From assembly GCA_028554645.1 (NCBI GenBank), contig JAQOOI010000063.1:682001-746000 (forward strand): a DNA stretch of 64,000 nt, written 5' to 3'. Shown here one piece after another: positions 55,429 to 64,000 of the stretch. The translations under genes and the position numbers were made by a program. The DNA is from Omphalotus guepiniiformis (lineage: Eukaryota > Basidiomycota > Agaricomycetes > Agaricales > Omphalotaceae). Below the pieces are notes generated by a model. The model was not told where the DNA came from. It saw only the letters and a list, made by a program, of their open reading frames with translations, and searched no databases. How positions within the stretch are numbered: position 1 is the first letter of the stretch; every line of letters starts with the position of its first letter.

Positions 55429-57220
55429 ATGCTTCCTAGACGTTCCTCTCGGGCTGCCTCTGCGAAACCTCCCTCTACGGCTGCAAATGGCGTCGATAAA
55501 AGTATAGCTCGTGCTCCACGCAGTGCACCAGGCAAGAAGCGCGCAGCCTCACCAGAACGATCTGCTGCTCCTCCGTCGAAACGAAAAAAAGGTGAGGAGC
55601 AGAATATTGCTCCCGCTGCCGAAAAACCCAACTCCAAGGCTGCAGGAAAGAAGGCCACCGAGGAGCCAGCCACGAAACGATCTCGCACTAAGAAACTACC
55701 TGCGATTGCTGAAGGATCCCCGCCTACAGAGCGTACGCCGAAAGTGAAAGCTCCCCATACGCAGGTGAAACCGTATCTCAACCCACTACCGACGCCGCCC
55801 GAGAAAATCAGACCGGGCTTACAACTCTTCGTCTGGGGTGCAGGAAATTTTGGGCAGTTTGGACTCGGCCCTGATGTTTTGGATGAACTTGACAAGCCGA
55901 AAAAACATACTTGGGCTGAGCAACAAATGCAAGCTGGGACCTTCGGCGAGGAAGGTGCTGGATTGGAAGACATCGCCGGAGGTGGCATGCACAGTCTTTT
56001 CGTAGACGAGAAAGGAACGGTACGTTCTTCAGTATTCTAGCTTCTCATGTCACTCATGCAGCCACCGCAACGGTCTGGTCTTGTGGTCTGAACGATGACG
56101 CTGCTCTCGGTCGGGAAACACAAAATATTCCAGATCCGAATAATCCAGGCTCGTTCTTGGATATCGATGAACTTACCAGCGTACCTCATCCCTTGCAGTC
56201 TCTTTTGGATGAAGGCTTCCGTACTGTGCAGGTCGCGACCGGTGATAGTATATGTGCTGCCGTCAGTGACCAAGGCGAACTCCGAGTATGGGGCTCTTTC
56301 CGCGTAAGTGTTCATTCTGGAGCCTCATTTTCATTGATCTGAATGTAGGCTTGCAGGTGAATGAAGGTTCACTTGGATTTTCGAGCGACTTAAAGCATCA
56401 GTTTACCCCAGTCCCCATCTTGAACGATTTGCTGAGTCATCGACCTGGCGATATCGAGAAAGTCTCTTCTATCACTGCCGGTGTCAACCACCTTCTCGTC
56501 CTGACCACACATGGCAATATCTACACGTGGGGAGCCGGTGAGCAAGCCCAGCTCGGAAGAAAAGTTCTGGAGCGCCGCAAAATCCACGGCACGGTTCCTG
56601 AGAAGGTCAGCTTGGGGTCACGTACTAGGAAGGCCAAAGTCATCGGTGCTGGTAGTTTCCACTCTTTCGCAGTCGATGACTCCGGTGACGTCTGGGGTTG
56701 GGGATTGAACACCATGGGCCAAGCAGGGACTGGTTGGACGCCGTCTGATGATGGTCAAGTTCAGTTACCCAAAAAGGTCATTGGCCTTAGCAAAAAAGAA
56801 TTAGAGGGCGACACAGTCACGCAGATCTCTGCAGGAGAACACCATTCCCTCTTCTTGACCTCTTCCGGAAAAGTCTATGCCGTGGGTCGTTGCAATGCCG
56901 GCCAGCTTGGGTTGGCCGACGACGACGAACAACTTAAAGAACGTGCTGATCCTGACTTTGTGGCCGAGGCCGTGCTAGTCAAGTTCCCTGACGACGACGA
57001 TCCCGTCGTGCATATAGCTGTCGGAAGTCATAACAATCTTGCGGTCACTAAAGATGGTGCGCTCTATTGCTGGGGTCAAGGAACACAGGGTGAACTCGGC
57101 GTTGCTGACGTTGAAGTCAAGACCCCTCGAATGATCGTCCGCCGAGATGGTGGATCGTGGGCTGCCGTTAAAGTGGCCTGTGGTGGACAACACACACTTG
57201 GGTTGTTCAGGAAAAAATAA
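55429..57220 (+). CDS. RCC1: RCC1/Pim1, Ran guanine-nucleotide exchange factor
   Basis: Chromatin-bound exchange factor that makes Ran-GTP in the nucleus (family knowledge). The basic N-terminal tail (RRSSRAASAKPPSTAANG, SKRKKGEEQN) is likely an NLS and DNA contact. A seven-blade propeller follows with repeated signatures: LFVWGAGNFGQFGLGPDVLD, GGGMHSLFVDEKG, WSCGLNDDAALGR, SDQGELRVWGSFRVNEGSLG, GVNHLLVLTTHGNIYTWGAG, GAGSFHSFAVDDSGDVWGWG, SAGEHHSLFLTSSGKVYAVG, ALYCWGQGTQGELG, CGGQHTLGLF. Two introns: about 56020-56072 and 56304-56356. The first has an ambiguous acceptor. A canonical reading (56024-56061) inserts VPTA-type residues before VWSCG, while the family-like join would end in CG. Confidence 0.93.
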
Positions 57221-57828
57221 GTGTCACTGCCTAATTTATTCGCATTTTAGACTCAGCATTTCTCGCCGCTTTCCTGTATACTCGCGGACATTCACTCACC
57301 TTACCTTGATTTGTCTCTCACCGTAATTGTAATCACATTTTCACCATGCATTACTCGCATCCTTTGTGGCTACCTATCATTATTCCTGGTTCCGCTCTGT
57401 ATTCTTTCTTGGCTATAAAGTTCGTCCAAAAGGTTCCATTCAGAACTAAATCGACGCGACACGATCACGTGTGCGCGTCAAAAGCGCATATATCAAGTTA
57501 CGGTCGCCTTTCTTACTTTCAAACTTTTCCTTGAACTATCATGTCTACATCGGTATATTTACTGTGACCCTCTATATGAAGATTACTCACAAAAGATTCG
57601 TAGTCACTAATACCACCTGGATACACGTTGGAGTGGCCCGCTCTGTGTAGAAGCTATGAATGCGATGGATGAATCTGATGATGTGTCTGCTACACGAAAC
57701 TACGCTAAGTCTGTCGAGCCCTTGCCAAACACCGCCAAACACAGCCTAATGCTCTACTCTAGCCCCCGCACCCACCACTCCATGTGCCCCCACTAAAAAA
57801 TGGCGACGTCCTCGTCGCCCTGCTACCT
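57221..57828. other. Region holding the 3' LTR of the Gypsy element (ends not resolved)
   Basis: Between the RCC1 stop and the pol stop. The 3' LTR must lie here in element orientation, but the 5' copy is outside the window so its ends cannot be set by comparison. A C-rich strand run at about 57762-57796 (polypurine on the element strand) is a candidate primer tract. A 62-codon open frame (57346-57534) with one hydrophobic stretch is not supported as a gene. Confidence 0.45.
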
Positions 57829-60800
57829 CTACACACTCTCCTTGTGTACGAACTTGCGTAGACGTCTAGCACTGAACTCGCCCGGCATCCTTGTACCCTC
57901 TAAAGTCTCCAATATATATGAATTTACCTGCCTCTCCACCACTCTCCTTGGCACAGACCATTTCGGCACCAATTTCCGCTCCGTCTTGAAGGTATAATCC
58001 AGATCGCTGCGGTATACTTGGACCAGATCACCTTTTTTGAATACTACTTCCCCCGGGCTCCTTTCCAACACCCTTCTGTCAAACGCTGTCTTCCTTTTCA
58101 ATGCGTGCTTCAATGCCTGTTCGTACCCGTCCAACTGCTGCTGTGCCACATAATTCGACTGGATCCTCACATCCTCTACTCGCAACGTTGAAGCGGCTTC
58201 TTCGACTGGTGTTCTTTTGGTGTTTACGACAGCTCCCAACATCAGCTCCTTTGGTGTGAATTTGAAGGCTGGCAGGATGCGGTTGTTTAGAATCCGTATC
58301 GCCTCGTCAAGGTGCTCTGGCCACTTCGTCGGCAACTTCTCCCAATTCATCTCCTTGAACTCGTCGGTTTTCTCGTCCAAATCTGGAGCACACAGCCTCT
58401 TTAGTATGTGCAGTAAAAGTTTATTCGTACCCTCGACTAGACCATTGACCCATGGCGAATAGGCTGGTGTAGTTCTCGCTTCCACTCCCCACTTCTCGCA
58501 CAGTTCTTTAACTGTTTTGTTTTTGAAATGTGATCCTCCATCGGCCATGAACGTGTCTGGTGGAATATACCCAAGGAAGATATTTTCGAGGCTGTCGCAT
58601 GTAGTTTTCGCTGTGCCGGCAGTCTTGAATTTGAATGCCCATGCATGTTGGGAATATGTATCGAGATACAAGCCGATTGTGTGGTATCCTCCGACTCCTC
58701 GCGACATGGATAGATAATCACCTACTAAAAGCTCGAAGGGGTGTCTTCGTGTGATGGGGTTTAGTAATGCGTGTAGGTGAGTACCCCCAAAATTTTTGCA
58801 CTTAGCGCAGCTCCGTATGCCTTCCATGATTGACTCGTCTAACTTCGGGCTCCAAATCTTGTCTAGCATAGCGATCTTCGTGGCGTCTCTTCCCCAATGT
58901 CCTCCCTCTTCGTGTGTTTTCTTTGCTAGCTTGACTGCTTCCTCCTTTGTTATACACTCCACTTTGGCACGTGCTCGTGTTCCTCCGTTTCCCCCAATCT
59001 TCCACAACTTCTTGTCTTCTATCATGTACTGTTTTGCTCGATGTCTTGCTCTTTGTTTGGCCCGTAGTGTTCCTGCTGTTTGGATGTTTTGTAGAGCTTC
59101 TATGACTTCAAGAAAGACTGGTTCCTGTTTAAATCGTTCCTGCAAAGCAACAGTGTCCCCATGTTCTTCTGTTACCGCAAATAGGTCGTGTACGAGCCCC
59201 GTTCTCGTTTCCCAATCCTCACTAACTGTCCACTCGCTGCCGTCTCCTTCCTGCCTTTCTGTGCCTTCCCACATTCTGCTCAATCCATCCGCCACCACGT
59301 TCAACTTCCCCGGTATATGCCTCACGTCCACTATGTTGTGGGCTAGGATTCCATCCCTCCATCGAGCATGAGCGACGTTTAACTTTTCGCTGAGTAGGAC
59401 ATCTCGTAGCGCCTGGCAATCTGTTTCTATCTCTATTGGGAAGCCCCACACGATATCCGAAAATTTGTCTAGCGCGTACTTGAGTGCGGCAAATTCAAGC
59501 AAGAAGGGTTTGTATTTCTGCTCTGCTCGTGATGTTCGCTTGGACGCGAACGCAATGGGGTGTATTTTGCGGACGGTTTTCCCATTAGGCAGGCATGTTT
59601 CGAATTCCTGGGCTAGGACTGCTGCGAAGCCTTCCTGGCATCCGTCTGTGGTTATGATGAAATGCGAACCGTCCCACCTTGGCGCTTTTAATACCGGCTC
59701 TGAGATTAGGGCTTGCTTTAATCCTAAGAACGCTTTGGTGTGCTCTTCCTTCCACCGCTCGTTTAATTTGAATGCTTGCATTGTTCGCCGATATACAGAT
59801 TTGGTATATCCTGCCGGGAGGTCCACCGACTTGAGTAGGTTGCGCAAGGGGCCTTCAATTCGTGCGTAATTCTGAACAAGGTCCCGGAAATGCCCTGTCA
59901 ATCCTACGAAAGATGCAAGATTGAGAGCGTCTTGTGGCTGCTTCCAATCGACGATTGCCGTGAGCTTTGTTGGGTCCGCTGTGACACCCTGGGGTCCCAC
60001 TTTGCCTCCTGCGAAGATACCTTCTGTGACAAAGAACGCTGACTTGCTCGCTGACAGTGACATATTGCACTCGCGGACTCGGTCCAATATTCGAACTAGC
60101 TTCCCTATCATCTCGTCAAAGTCATCTGCTGCTGTTCCTCCATCATCGACAAACAGTTCAAGGGTGCCGTCCATCAGCAAATCATGAAGCCGTGTTGCCG
60201 TCATATGGGCAAAAGTTGATGGTGCTCCTGTCAAGCCAAATGGCATTTTTGCATACCAGAAGTACCCCCTCCCTTCGACGTAGAACGCTGTATATGGCCT
60301 TGACTCTGGTGCTACCTCGACTGCATAAAACCCTGATGCGAAATCAAACATGGACATCCAACGATGTCCACTAAGTGCTTGCTGCTTGGCACGGATATCG
60401 CCTTGTGGCATGGGTGCAATTTCGGTATGTTTGTTAACCTCCACGAAGTTCTGGCATATTCGCCACTTCGGCGGCTTGCGTTCGGTCTTTGTGTCGTTTT
60501 GTGTGTATGTGCTCTCGGGTAGGGGCGGTAGATCATAAGATGGTGGTAATCCTGCGGCGACGCACTGATCGTTCAGCTTGTGCTTGAGCTCGTCTAGGGT
60601 GAGACCGCCTCCCTCGTGAGCCTTCTGTGCTAGTGTCGTGGCTGATACACATTTGACTTGGCTTGGGTCGCATTGCTCTATGACACCAGCTTCTAACATC
60701 TCGTCGATTTTGGTGTGAAGGTATATCTTTTGCGGAACTGTGAGAGGTCGCTGGTGTACTTTGCGTTTAAACTGTGCGTTTTCGGGAATGTTCAACCGAT

Positions 60801-62583
60801 GTACTGCCCCATCCACCTGTCGTACTTCTCCGACTGATAGCGCAAAGCAGTCCGCATATGATCGCAGTAAAGTCTCGACCTGCTTCCGTTGTTCAGGTGT
60901 AAGGTCGTCCCCAATACGTATTTGTTTCATAACCTCGTCCACCCGCTTTTTCTGAAATGCGCCCTCTGGTCCTTGGTTCCGCGTGAAGACCCCCGCATCG
61001 TGTTCTGCCTGATCGAGACCTTCAGGTATCATGTCTGCACCTCCTCCAAAGCCCATTTCTTCGGATTCGGACACTACACACACCGGGACGGTGTCTTCCA
61101 CTGCTGCCAAATCAACTGGGTCAATACTGGAACTTTCGCTAGAAACCTGTTCTGCAAAGACTTCCCTCAAGGGGGGTGCGTGACTTCCCCCCATTGAGTT
61201 TGCACGCTTTTTGGACTCTTCTTGGTATGCTTTCTCAGCCTCCGTTGCTATCAGATCATTGGGGTTAATACTGGATTGATCGCTCAATATTCGCTCAGTG
61301 GAAACTTCCCTCGAGGGGGGTGCGTGACTTCCCCCCACTGAGTTTGCACGCTTTCGAGCCTCCCTTCGACACTCGTTTCTAGTTGGTTTTTGGAATTCTT
61401 CCTCATTCCACTCCTTCTCCTTTCTCGGTGCTCTTCTTCGTCCTTCTTGTCCTTCTATGTGTTCTCGGCTCTTCCATCTCCGCCAACGTCGACCTGATTT
61501 GCCTTTCCATCTCATCCAATGCCTTCTAGCCAACGCCTTATTTCTACGACGATCCCATCTTTCTTTCAGATGTCGTTTTCGCTCTTCCTCCCTGGTGTAC
61601 TCTTGTAGCTTTTGCTCCATCGCGATTTGTTCTGTTCTTCGCCGTTCCTTTTGTATTTTAACTTCTTCCTCAATTGCTTTTTGTATATTTGCCCGTTGTT
61701 TTTCTTCTACCGCTTCTTCGTCTTCTATTTCTTCTATAGTTGTTTGGTGGTTTTTGCATCCGTCTTCGGCCTCCTCTATGGTAATCATGTGTGTCTCTAT
61801 CTGTGTATGATTATTAGTGGGTATCGTTGGTTCATCTGCAATGCATTCACTATGGACTTCCCTTTTCAGCGGGGTTCCTGAGTCCACAGGTTCCCCGCCA
61901 GGTGCTCGCGCTTCTATTTTGGTGTGATTTTTGCACCCTGGCTGCTGAAGATCCTCCTCGATTTCCTCCACTGAGCCCACGGGACTCTCGTCCTTCACCC
62001 TCCGCTCTCCCTTGTTGAATATGGTTTGTATTTGCTTTCCATCGGTGATCGTAATCGAGTCACCTTTATATTTGTGTACGGCTTGAAAGCTTTCAAGCAA
62101 TGGTTTACCAAATAGAAATTCCCAACTGCCTCCACTGTCGAACACTTCGAAACCACCCTCTTTCTCCACCCCATTGATCCTTATTCTCCCTTTCCACCTC
62201 GTGTTTGCTCTGACTAGTGTCCCGTTTGCCATTCGTAGCAACTTGCTTGATGGTTCCCAGCCTGCTATCTTGTTCCTCATTCGTTGGTATACTCCCACAT
62301 CCATCGCGGCGACCATCGCTCCATCGTCCACTAGTGCCAGCACTGTTGCTGATTGACCACACCTGTCTTTCAGCTCAACTGCCATTTTGAATGGTTTACT
62401 GTTTCGGCTCAGGACAGACTCCACCGTGTACACGTCAACGATATTTGATTCGCTATCTTCGATATGCACATTGTTTGTGTTAACCAGTCCGTCCCTACTA
62501 GGGGTCGTACGGATGCCGTTCACGCCGTCGACCCCTCCCCATTTTCCGATTCCGTGCTCGCTGCGCTTGGTCCGAATACCCAC
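57829..62583 (-). CDS. Gypsy Pol polyprotein (protease, RT, RNase H, integrase)
   Basis: About 1,584 codons. Retropepsin-like region: ATVLALVDDGAMVAAMDVGV, with DDGA where D-S/T-G-A is usual, and GSWEFLFGKPLLE. A long charged spacer follows with a 48-codon tandem repeat. RT: KWRICQNFVEVNKHTEIAPM, MPFGLTGAPSTFAHM, LELFVDDGGTAADDFDEM. RNase H: FIITTDGCQEGFAAVLAQEF, EIETDCQALRDVLLSEKL. Integrase: zinc-binding HEEGGHWGR...CAKCKNFG, core LLVGDYLSMSRGVGGYHTIG, TFMADGGSHFKNKTVKELCE, SPWVNGLVEGTNK (Asp, Asp, Glu). Ends RLRKFVHKESV. The frame lacks an ATG at its start (first codon GTG) and overlaps gag by 64 nt in the -1 frame, so expression by frameshift is likely. Confidence 0.92.
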   Translation of the reverse strand: MGIRTKRSEHGIGKWGGVDGVNGIRTTPSRDGLVNTNNVHIEDSESNIVDVYTVESVLSRNSKPFKMAVELKDRCGQSATVLALVDDGAMVAAMDVGVYQRMRNKIAGWEPSSKLLRMANGTLVRANTRWKGRIRINGVEKEGGFEVFDSGGSWEFLFGKPLLESFQAVHKYKGDSITITDGKQIQTIFNKGERRVKDESPVGSVEEIEEDLQQPGCKNHTKIEARAPGGEPVDSGTPLKREVHSECIADEPTIPTNNHTQIETHMITIEEAEDGCKNHQTTIEEIEDEEAVEEKQRANIQKAIEEEVKIQKERRRTEQIAMEQKLQEYTREEERKRHLKERWDRRRNKALARRHWMRWKGKSGRRWRRWKSREHIEGQEGRRRAPRKEKEWNEEEFQKPTRNECRREARKRANSVGGSHAPPSREVSTERILSDQSSINPNDLIATEAEKAYQEESKKRANSMGGSHAPPLREVFAEQVSSESSSIDPVDLAAVEDTVPVCVVSESEEMGFGGGADMIPEGLDQAEHDAGVFTRNQGPEGAFQKKRVDEVMKQIRIGDDLTPEQRKQVETLLRSYADCFALSVGEVRQVDGAVHRLNIPENAQFKRKVHQRPLTVPQKIYLHTKIDEMLEAGVIEQCDPSQVKCVSATTLAQKAHEGGGLTLDELKHKLNDQCVAAGLPPSYDLPPLPESTYTQNDTKTERKPPKWRICQNFVEVNKHTEIAPMPQGDIRAKQQALSGHRWMSMFDFASGFYAVEVAPESRPYTAFYVEGRGYFWYAKMPFGLTGAPSTFAHMTATRLHDLLMDGTLELFVDDGGTAADDFDEMIGKLVRILDRVRECNMSLSASKSAFFVTEGIFAGGKVGPQGVTADPTKLTAIVDWKQPQDALNLASFVGLTGHFRDLVQNYARIEGPLRNLLKSVDLPAGYTKSVYRRTMQAFKLNERWKEEHTKAFLGLKQALISEPVLKAPRWDGSHFIITTDGCQEGFAAVLAQEFETCLPNGKTVRKIHPIAFASKRTSRAEQKYKPFLLEFAALKYALDKFSDIVWGFPIEIETDCQALRDVLLSEKLNVAHARWRDGILAHNIVDVRHIPGKLNVVADGLSRMWEGTERQEGDGSEWTVSEDWETRTGLVHDLFAVTEEHGDTVALQERFKQEPVFLEVIEALQNIQTAGTLRAKQRARHRAKQYMIEDKKLWKIGGNGGTRARAKVECITKEEAVKLAKKTHEEGGHWGRDATKIAMLDKIWSPKLDESIMEGIRSCAKCKNFGGTHLHALLNPITRRHPFELLVGDYLSMSRGVGGYHTIGLYLDTYSQHAWAFKFKTAGTAKTTCDSLENIFLGYIPPDTFMADGGSHFKNKTVKELCEKWGVEARTTPAYSPWVNGLVEGTNKLLLHILKRLCAPDLDEKTDEFKEMNWEKLPTKWPEHLDEAIRILNNRILPAFKFTPKELMLGAVVNTKRTPVEEAASTLRVEDVRIQSNYVAQQQLDGYEQALKHALKRKTAFDRRVLERSPGEVVFKKGDLVQVYRSDLDYTFKTERKLVPKWSVPRRVVERQVNSYILETLEGTRMPGEFSARRLRKFVHKESV
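61111..61359 (-). repeat. 144 bp tandem duplication inside Gypsy pol
   Basis: Segments 61111-61215 and 61255-61359 align at an exact 144 bp offset (48 codons). The best-kept part encodes KRANSVGGSHAPPSREVSTE and KRANSMGGSHAPPLREVFAE. Frame-preserving internal repeat in the spacer between protease and RT. Confidence 0.85.
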
Positions 62584-64000
62584 GACAAATCATTTCCCTC
62601 CCCAACTAGGTTCACTGCTGCTCCCGGTGCTCGACCTCCTCTTCCTCTCAGCTCTCTACCACAAAGTTCCCTCCACTCTCGTTCTCGTGGTGGAATCCAC
62701 TCTGCTCGCGGCTTATCACATTGATACGACTGATGGCCTGTTCCTCCGCATTTGTAGCACTCTCCCTGCGCTACAGCTGCAGTGCCTGGCTTCAGCGGAA
62801 ACGGCGAGTCAAAGGTGACGGCCTTCTGCGGCCCCCACTTCTGTGCCCAGGCTGCGACTTGTGCCAGGTACGCAGAACGACCCTCGTCTGTGTTCGGGTG
62901 ATGTGGTAGCTCGCTCGTTTTCGCTCGCAATACTACTCGTTGGGCGTCTGTGAGCGGCACGATTGGTGGTCTTGGTCTAAACAAGTTGCCTTGTCCTCCC
63001 CGTGAATTTCCGAAGACTCCTCCTCCTGCTGCTGCCCGCTGGTCTGTATTTGCTGCCTGTCCCGATGTCCCTATGTTTACGTTGTTCAGCGCTCGGCCTA
63101 GCGCTTTCGATGGAGTTTCGGGTGTCGTTCTCGGTATAGACGCGAAAATTCTCGCAGTGATGCTCTCCTCCATTTTCTTCTCCCTCGCCTCAGCTTCCAT
63201 CCCTTCCTGCACCTGCGCCGTAGTGATGTCTTGGATTGCCTTTGTGAATTCCGCCCAATCTGCTTGTTCCTCACTAACTTTCCCTTTCAGAGCTCTAGGC
63301 AGCTTTTCGCGGACTGCGAGAATGGACGATGTACCCTTATCCACTCCTGCCAGCTTCGCGTAGCGCAATAACTCGTCTGCGAACCATCGATACATGTATT
63401 GTTTTGTATCGGGATGTCGGTCAAGAAGAGTCTGTTCGTCAACTGTCATTTTGATAAGCTTTTTCTCGTATTCGTATTTCGACAGTGCAACCACAGTGGG
63501 TGCTGGAAATCTCTCGCGAAAAGCTGCTTGAAATGGTGCCCATTCTCCTTTTACTAATTCCTTCTGCTCCTCTGTGTTGCTGTTGTACCATGTCTCCGCT
63601 GGACTGCCGGCTTTTAGATACAAGTCCATTTGCTGCGCCCACTCCTTTTTCGGTAGTCCTAGCTGCAACAACTCCCTCGTTACTGCCTTCTCGAAATCGC
63701 GTGGGTTCTGTTTCTCGTCCGCCTCCCCCGTAAATGGTTGAATGGTTTGGTTCATCCTCCCTCTGTGGCGTGCTACTGGCTGTGGTGGTGCTGATGTTTC
63801 CGAGTCTGGTGCCACGTTGTCCTGCTGGTAGTGCTGCGGGAATGAGTCTTCTGCTGGCGAGGTAAGGTCAATCTCCTCGTGTTCACGGTGTGATGTCGGC
63901 ACTTCCGGTTCTCTATGGTCTCGAATGCGGGGGAAATAGTAAAAGAGATTTGCTCGTGATGTGTTAATTCTGAGGTCCTGAGTGGAATCCGTCAATGACG
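62520..64000 (-). CDS. Gypsy Gag, 5' end outside window
   Basis: At least 490 residues; the frame stays open to the window edge with no ATG in the last codons. Capsid-like helical region: NPRDFEKAVTRELLQLGLPK, WAPFQAAFRERFPAPTVVAL, YMYRWFADELLRYAKLAGVD. A zinc knuckle ECYKCGGTGHQSYQC (CCHC) lies near 62750, followed by a basic Arg/Gly segment. Stops at 62520 within the pol overlap. Confidence 0.88.
   Translation of the reverse strand, partial: SLTDSTQDLRINTSRANLFYYFPRIRDHREPEVPTSHREHEEIDLTSPAEDSFPQHYQQDNVAPDSETSAPPQPVARHRGRMNQTIQPFTGEADEKQNPRDFEKAVTRELLQLGLPKKEWAQQMDLYLKAGSPAETWYNSNTEEQKELVKGEWAPFQAAFRERFPAPTVVALSKYEYEKKLIKMTVDEQTLLDRHPDTKQYMYRWFADELLRYAKLAGVDKGTSSILAVREKLPRALKGKVSEEQADWAEFTKAIQDITTAQVQEGMEAEAREKKMEESITARIFASIPRTTPETPSKALGRALNNVNIGTSGQAANTDQRAAAGGGVFGNSRGGQGNLFRPRPPIVPLTDAQRVVLRAKTSELPHHPNTDEGRSAYLAQVAAWAQKWGPQKAVTFDSPFPLKPGTAAVAQGECYKCGGTGHQSYQCDKPRAEWIPPREREWRELCGRELRGRGGRAPGAAVNLVGEGNDLSWVFGPSAASTESENGEGSTA

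Larger units (their letters stand above)
57829..64000 (-). mobile_element. Ty3/Gypsy LTR retrotransposon (partial, runs off the right edge)
   Basis: Minus-strand element with gag then pol. The order protease, RT, RNase H, integrase defines the Ty3/Gypsy group. Both frames are uninterrupted over the visible 6.2 kb, suggesting a young, perhaps active copy. The 5' LTR and start of gag are beyond 64000. Base composition and codon use look unlike the intron-rich neighbours: long intronless frames. Confidence 0.9.

Noticed and set aside
57346..57534. 62-codon open frame with a hydrophobic stretch between RCC1 and the Gypsy element
   Set aside because: Short, no recognised family, and located where the 3' LTR is expected.
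1..64000. Operons, CRISPR arrays, bacterial-type islands
   Set aside because: Intron-rich eukaryotic genes throughout. The only repeats are transposon repeats and simple low-complexity tracts.

Overview
The window looks like nuclear DNA of a mushroom-forming basidiomycete (Agaricomycete). Genes are dense and on both strands, and most are split by many GT-AG introns of roughly 45-75 bp. The products are fungal: Kre6-type glucan synthesis protein, GH17 glucanase, Leu2, Rib1, Yvc1, Pex14 and a DUF6534-like membrane protein. The mobile elements (Ngaro-type tyrosine-recombinase retroelement, Ty3/Gypsy) also fit such a genome. I made exon joins by hand from reading frame, splice signals and family resemblance. 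Exons are solid for PTC5-like, KRE6, PSF2, ARPC3 and most of LEU2, and approximate elsewhere.

Layout. 1-8 kb: PP2C phosphatase (5' end possibly outside), USP36-type ubiquitin protease, and a 20-exon KRE6 gene with a chain of microexons. 8-19 kb: mostly core cell biology, with haspin kinase head-to-head with PSF2 (replication), Yvc1-type calcium channel head-to-head with ARPC3 (actin), and NOB1 (ribosome maturation) head-to-head with LEU2. 19-29 kb: DUF6534-like multi-pass protein, an unknown coiled-coil protein, a small signal-peptide membrane protein with a proline/tyrosine-rich tail, RIB1 and a membrane-anchored GH17 glucanase. 29-38 kb: VPS17, MAK16, a secreted M24 peptidase head-to-head with PEX14 (only 64 bp between start codons), and a short-chain dehydrogenase.

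38.2-44.3 kb is the accessory highlight. A 5,466 bp Ngaro-type element (gag, RT/RNase H, tyrosine recombinase; split direct repeats A1...B1-A2-B2) sits inside one arm of a ~0.7 kb foldback element. The foldback has CACTG termini and a 3 bp flanking repeat. The uninterrupted opposite arm fixes the Ngaro boundaries to the base and shows no target duplication. The right end of the foldback lies 122 bp before the start codon of the glycogen branching enzyme.

44-57 kb: branching enzyme, a mitochondrial serine O-acyltransferase-like enzyme, VPS60, aldehyde dehydrogenase, an F-box/LRR-like protein of unknown role, and RCC1. 57.8 kb to the end: a Ty3/Gypsy element on the minus strand with long intact gag and pol frames, running off the window.

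Points most worth a second look: a predicted one-nucleotide exon in KRE6; introns in LEU2 and PEX14 whose conserved frame demands a 3' boundary ending AT instead of AG; the nested Ngaro-in-foldback insertion; and a 1.3 kb second open frame over the Ngaro gag.
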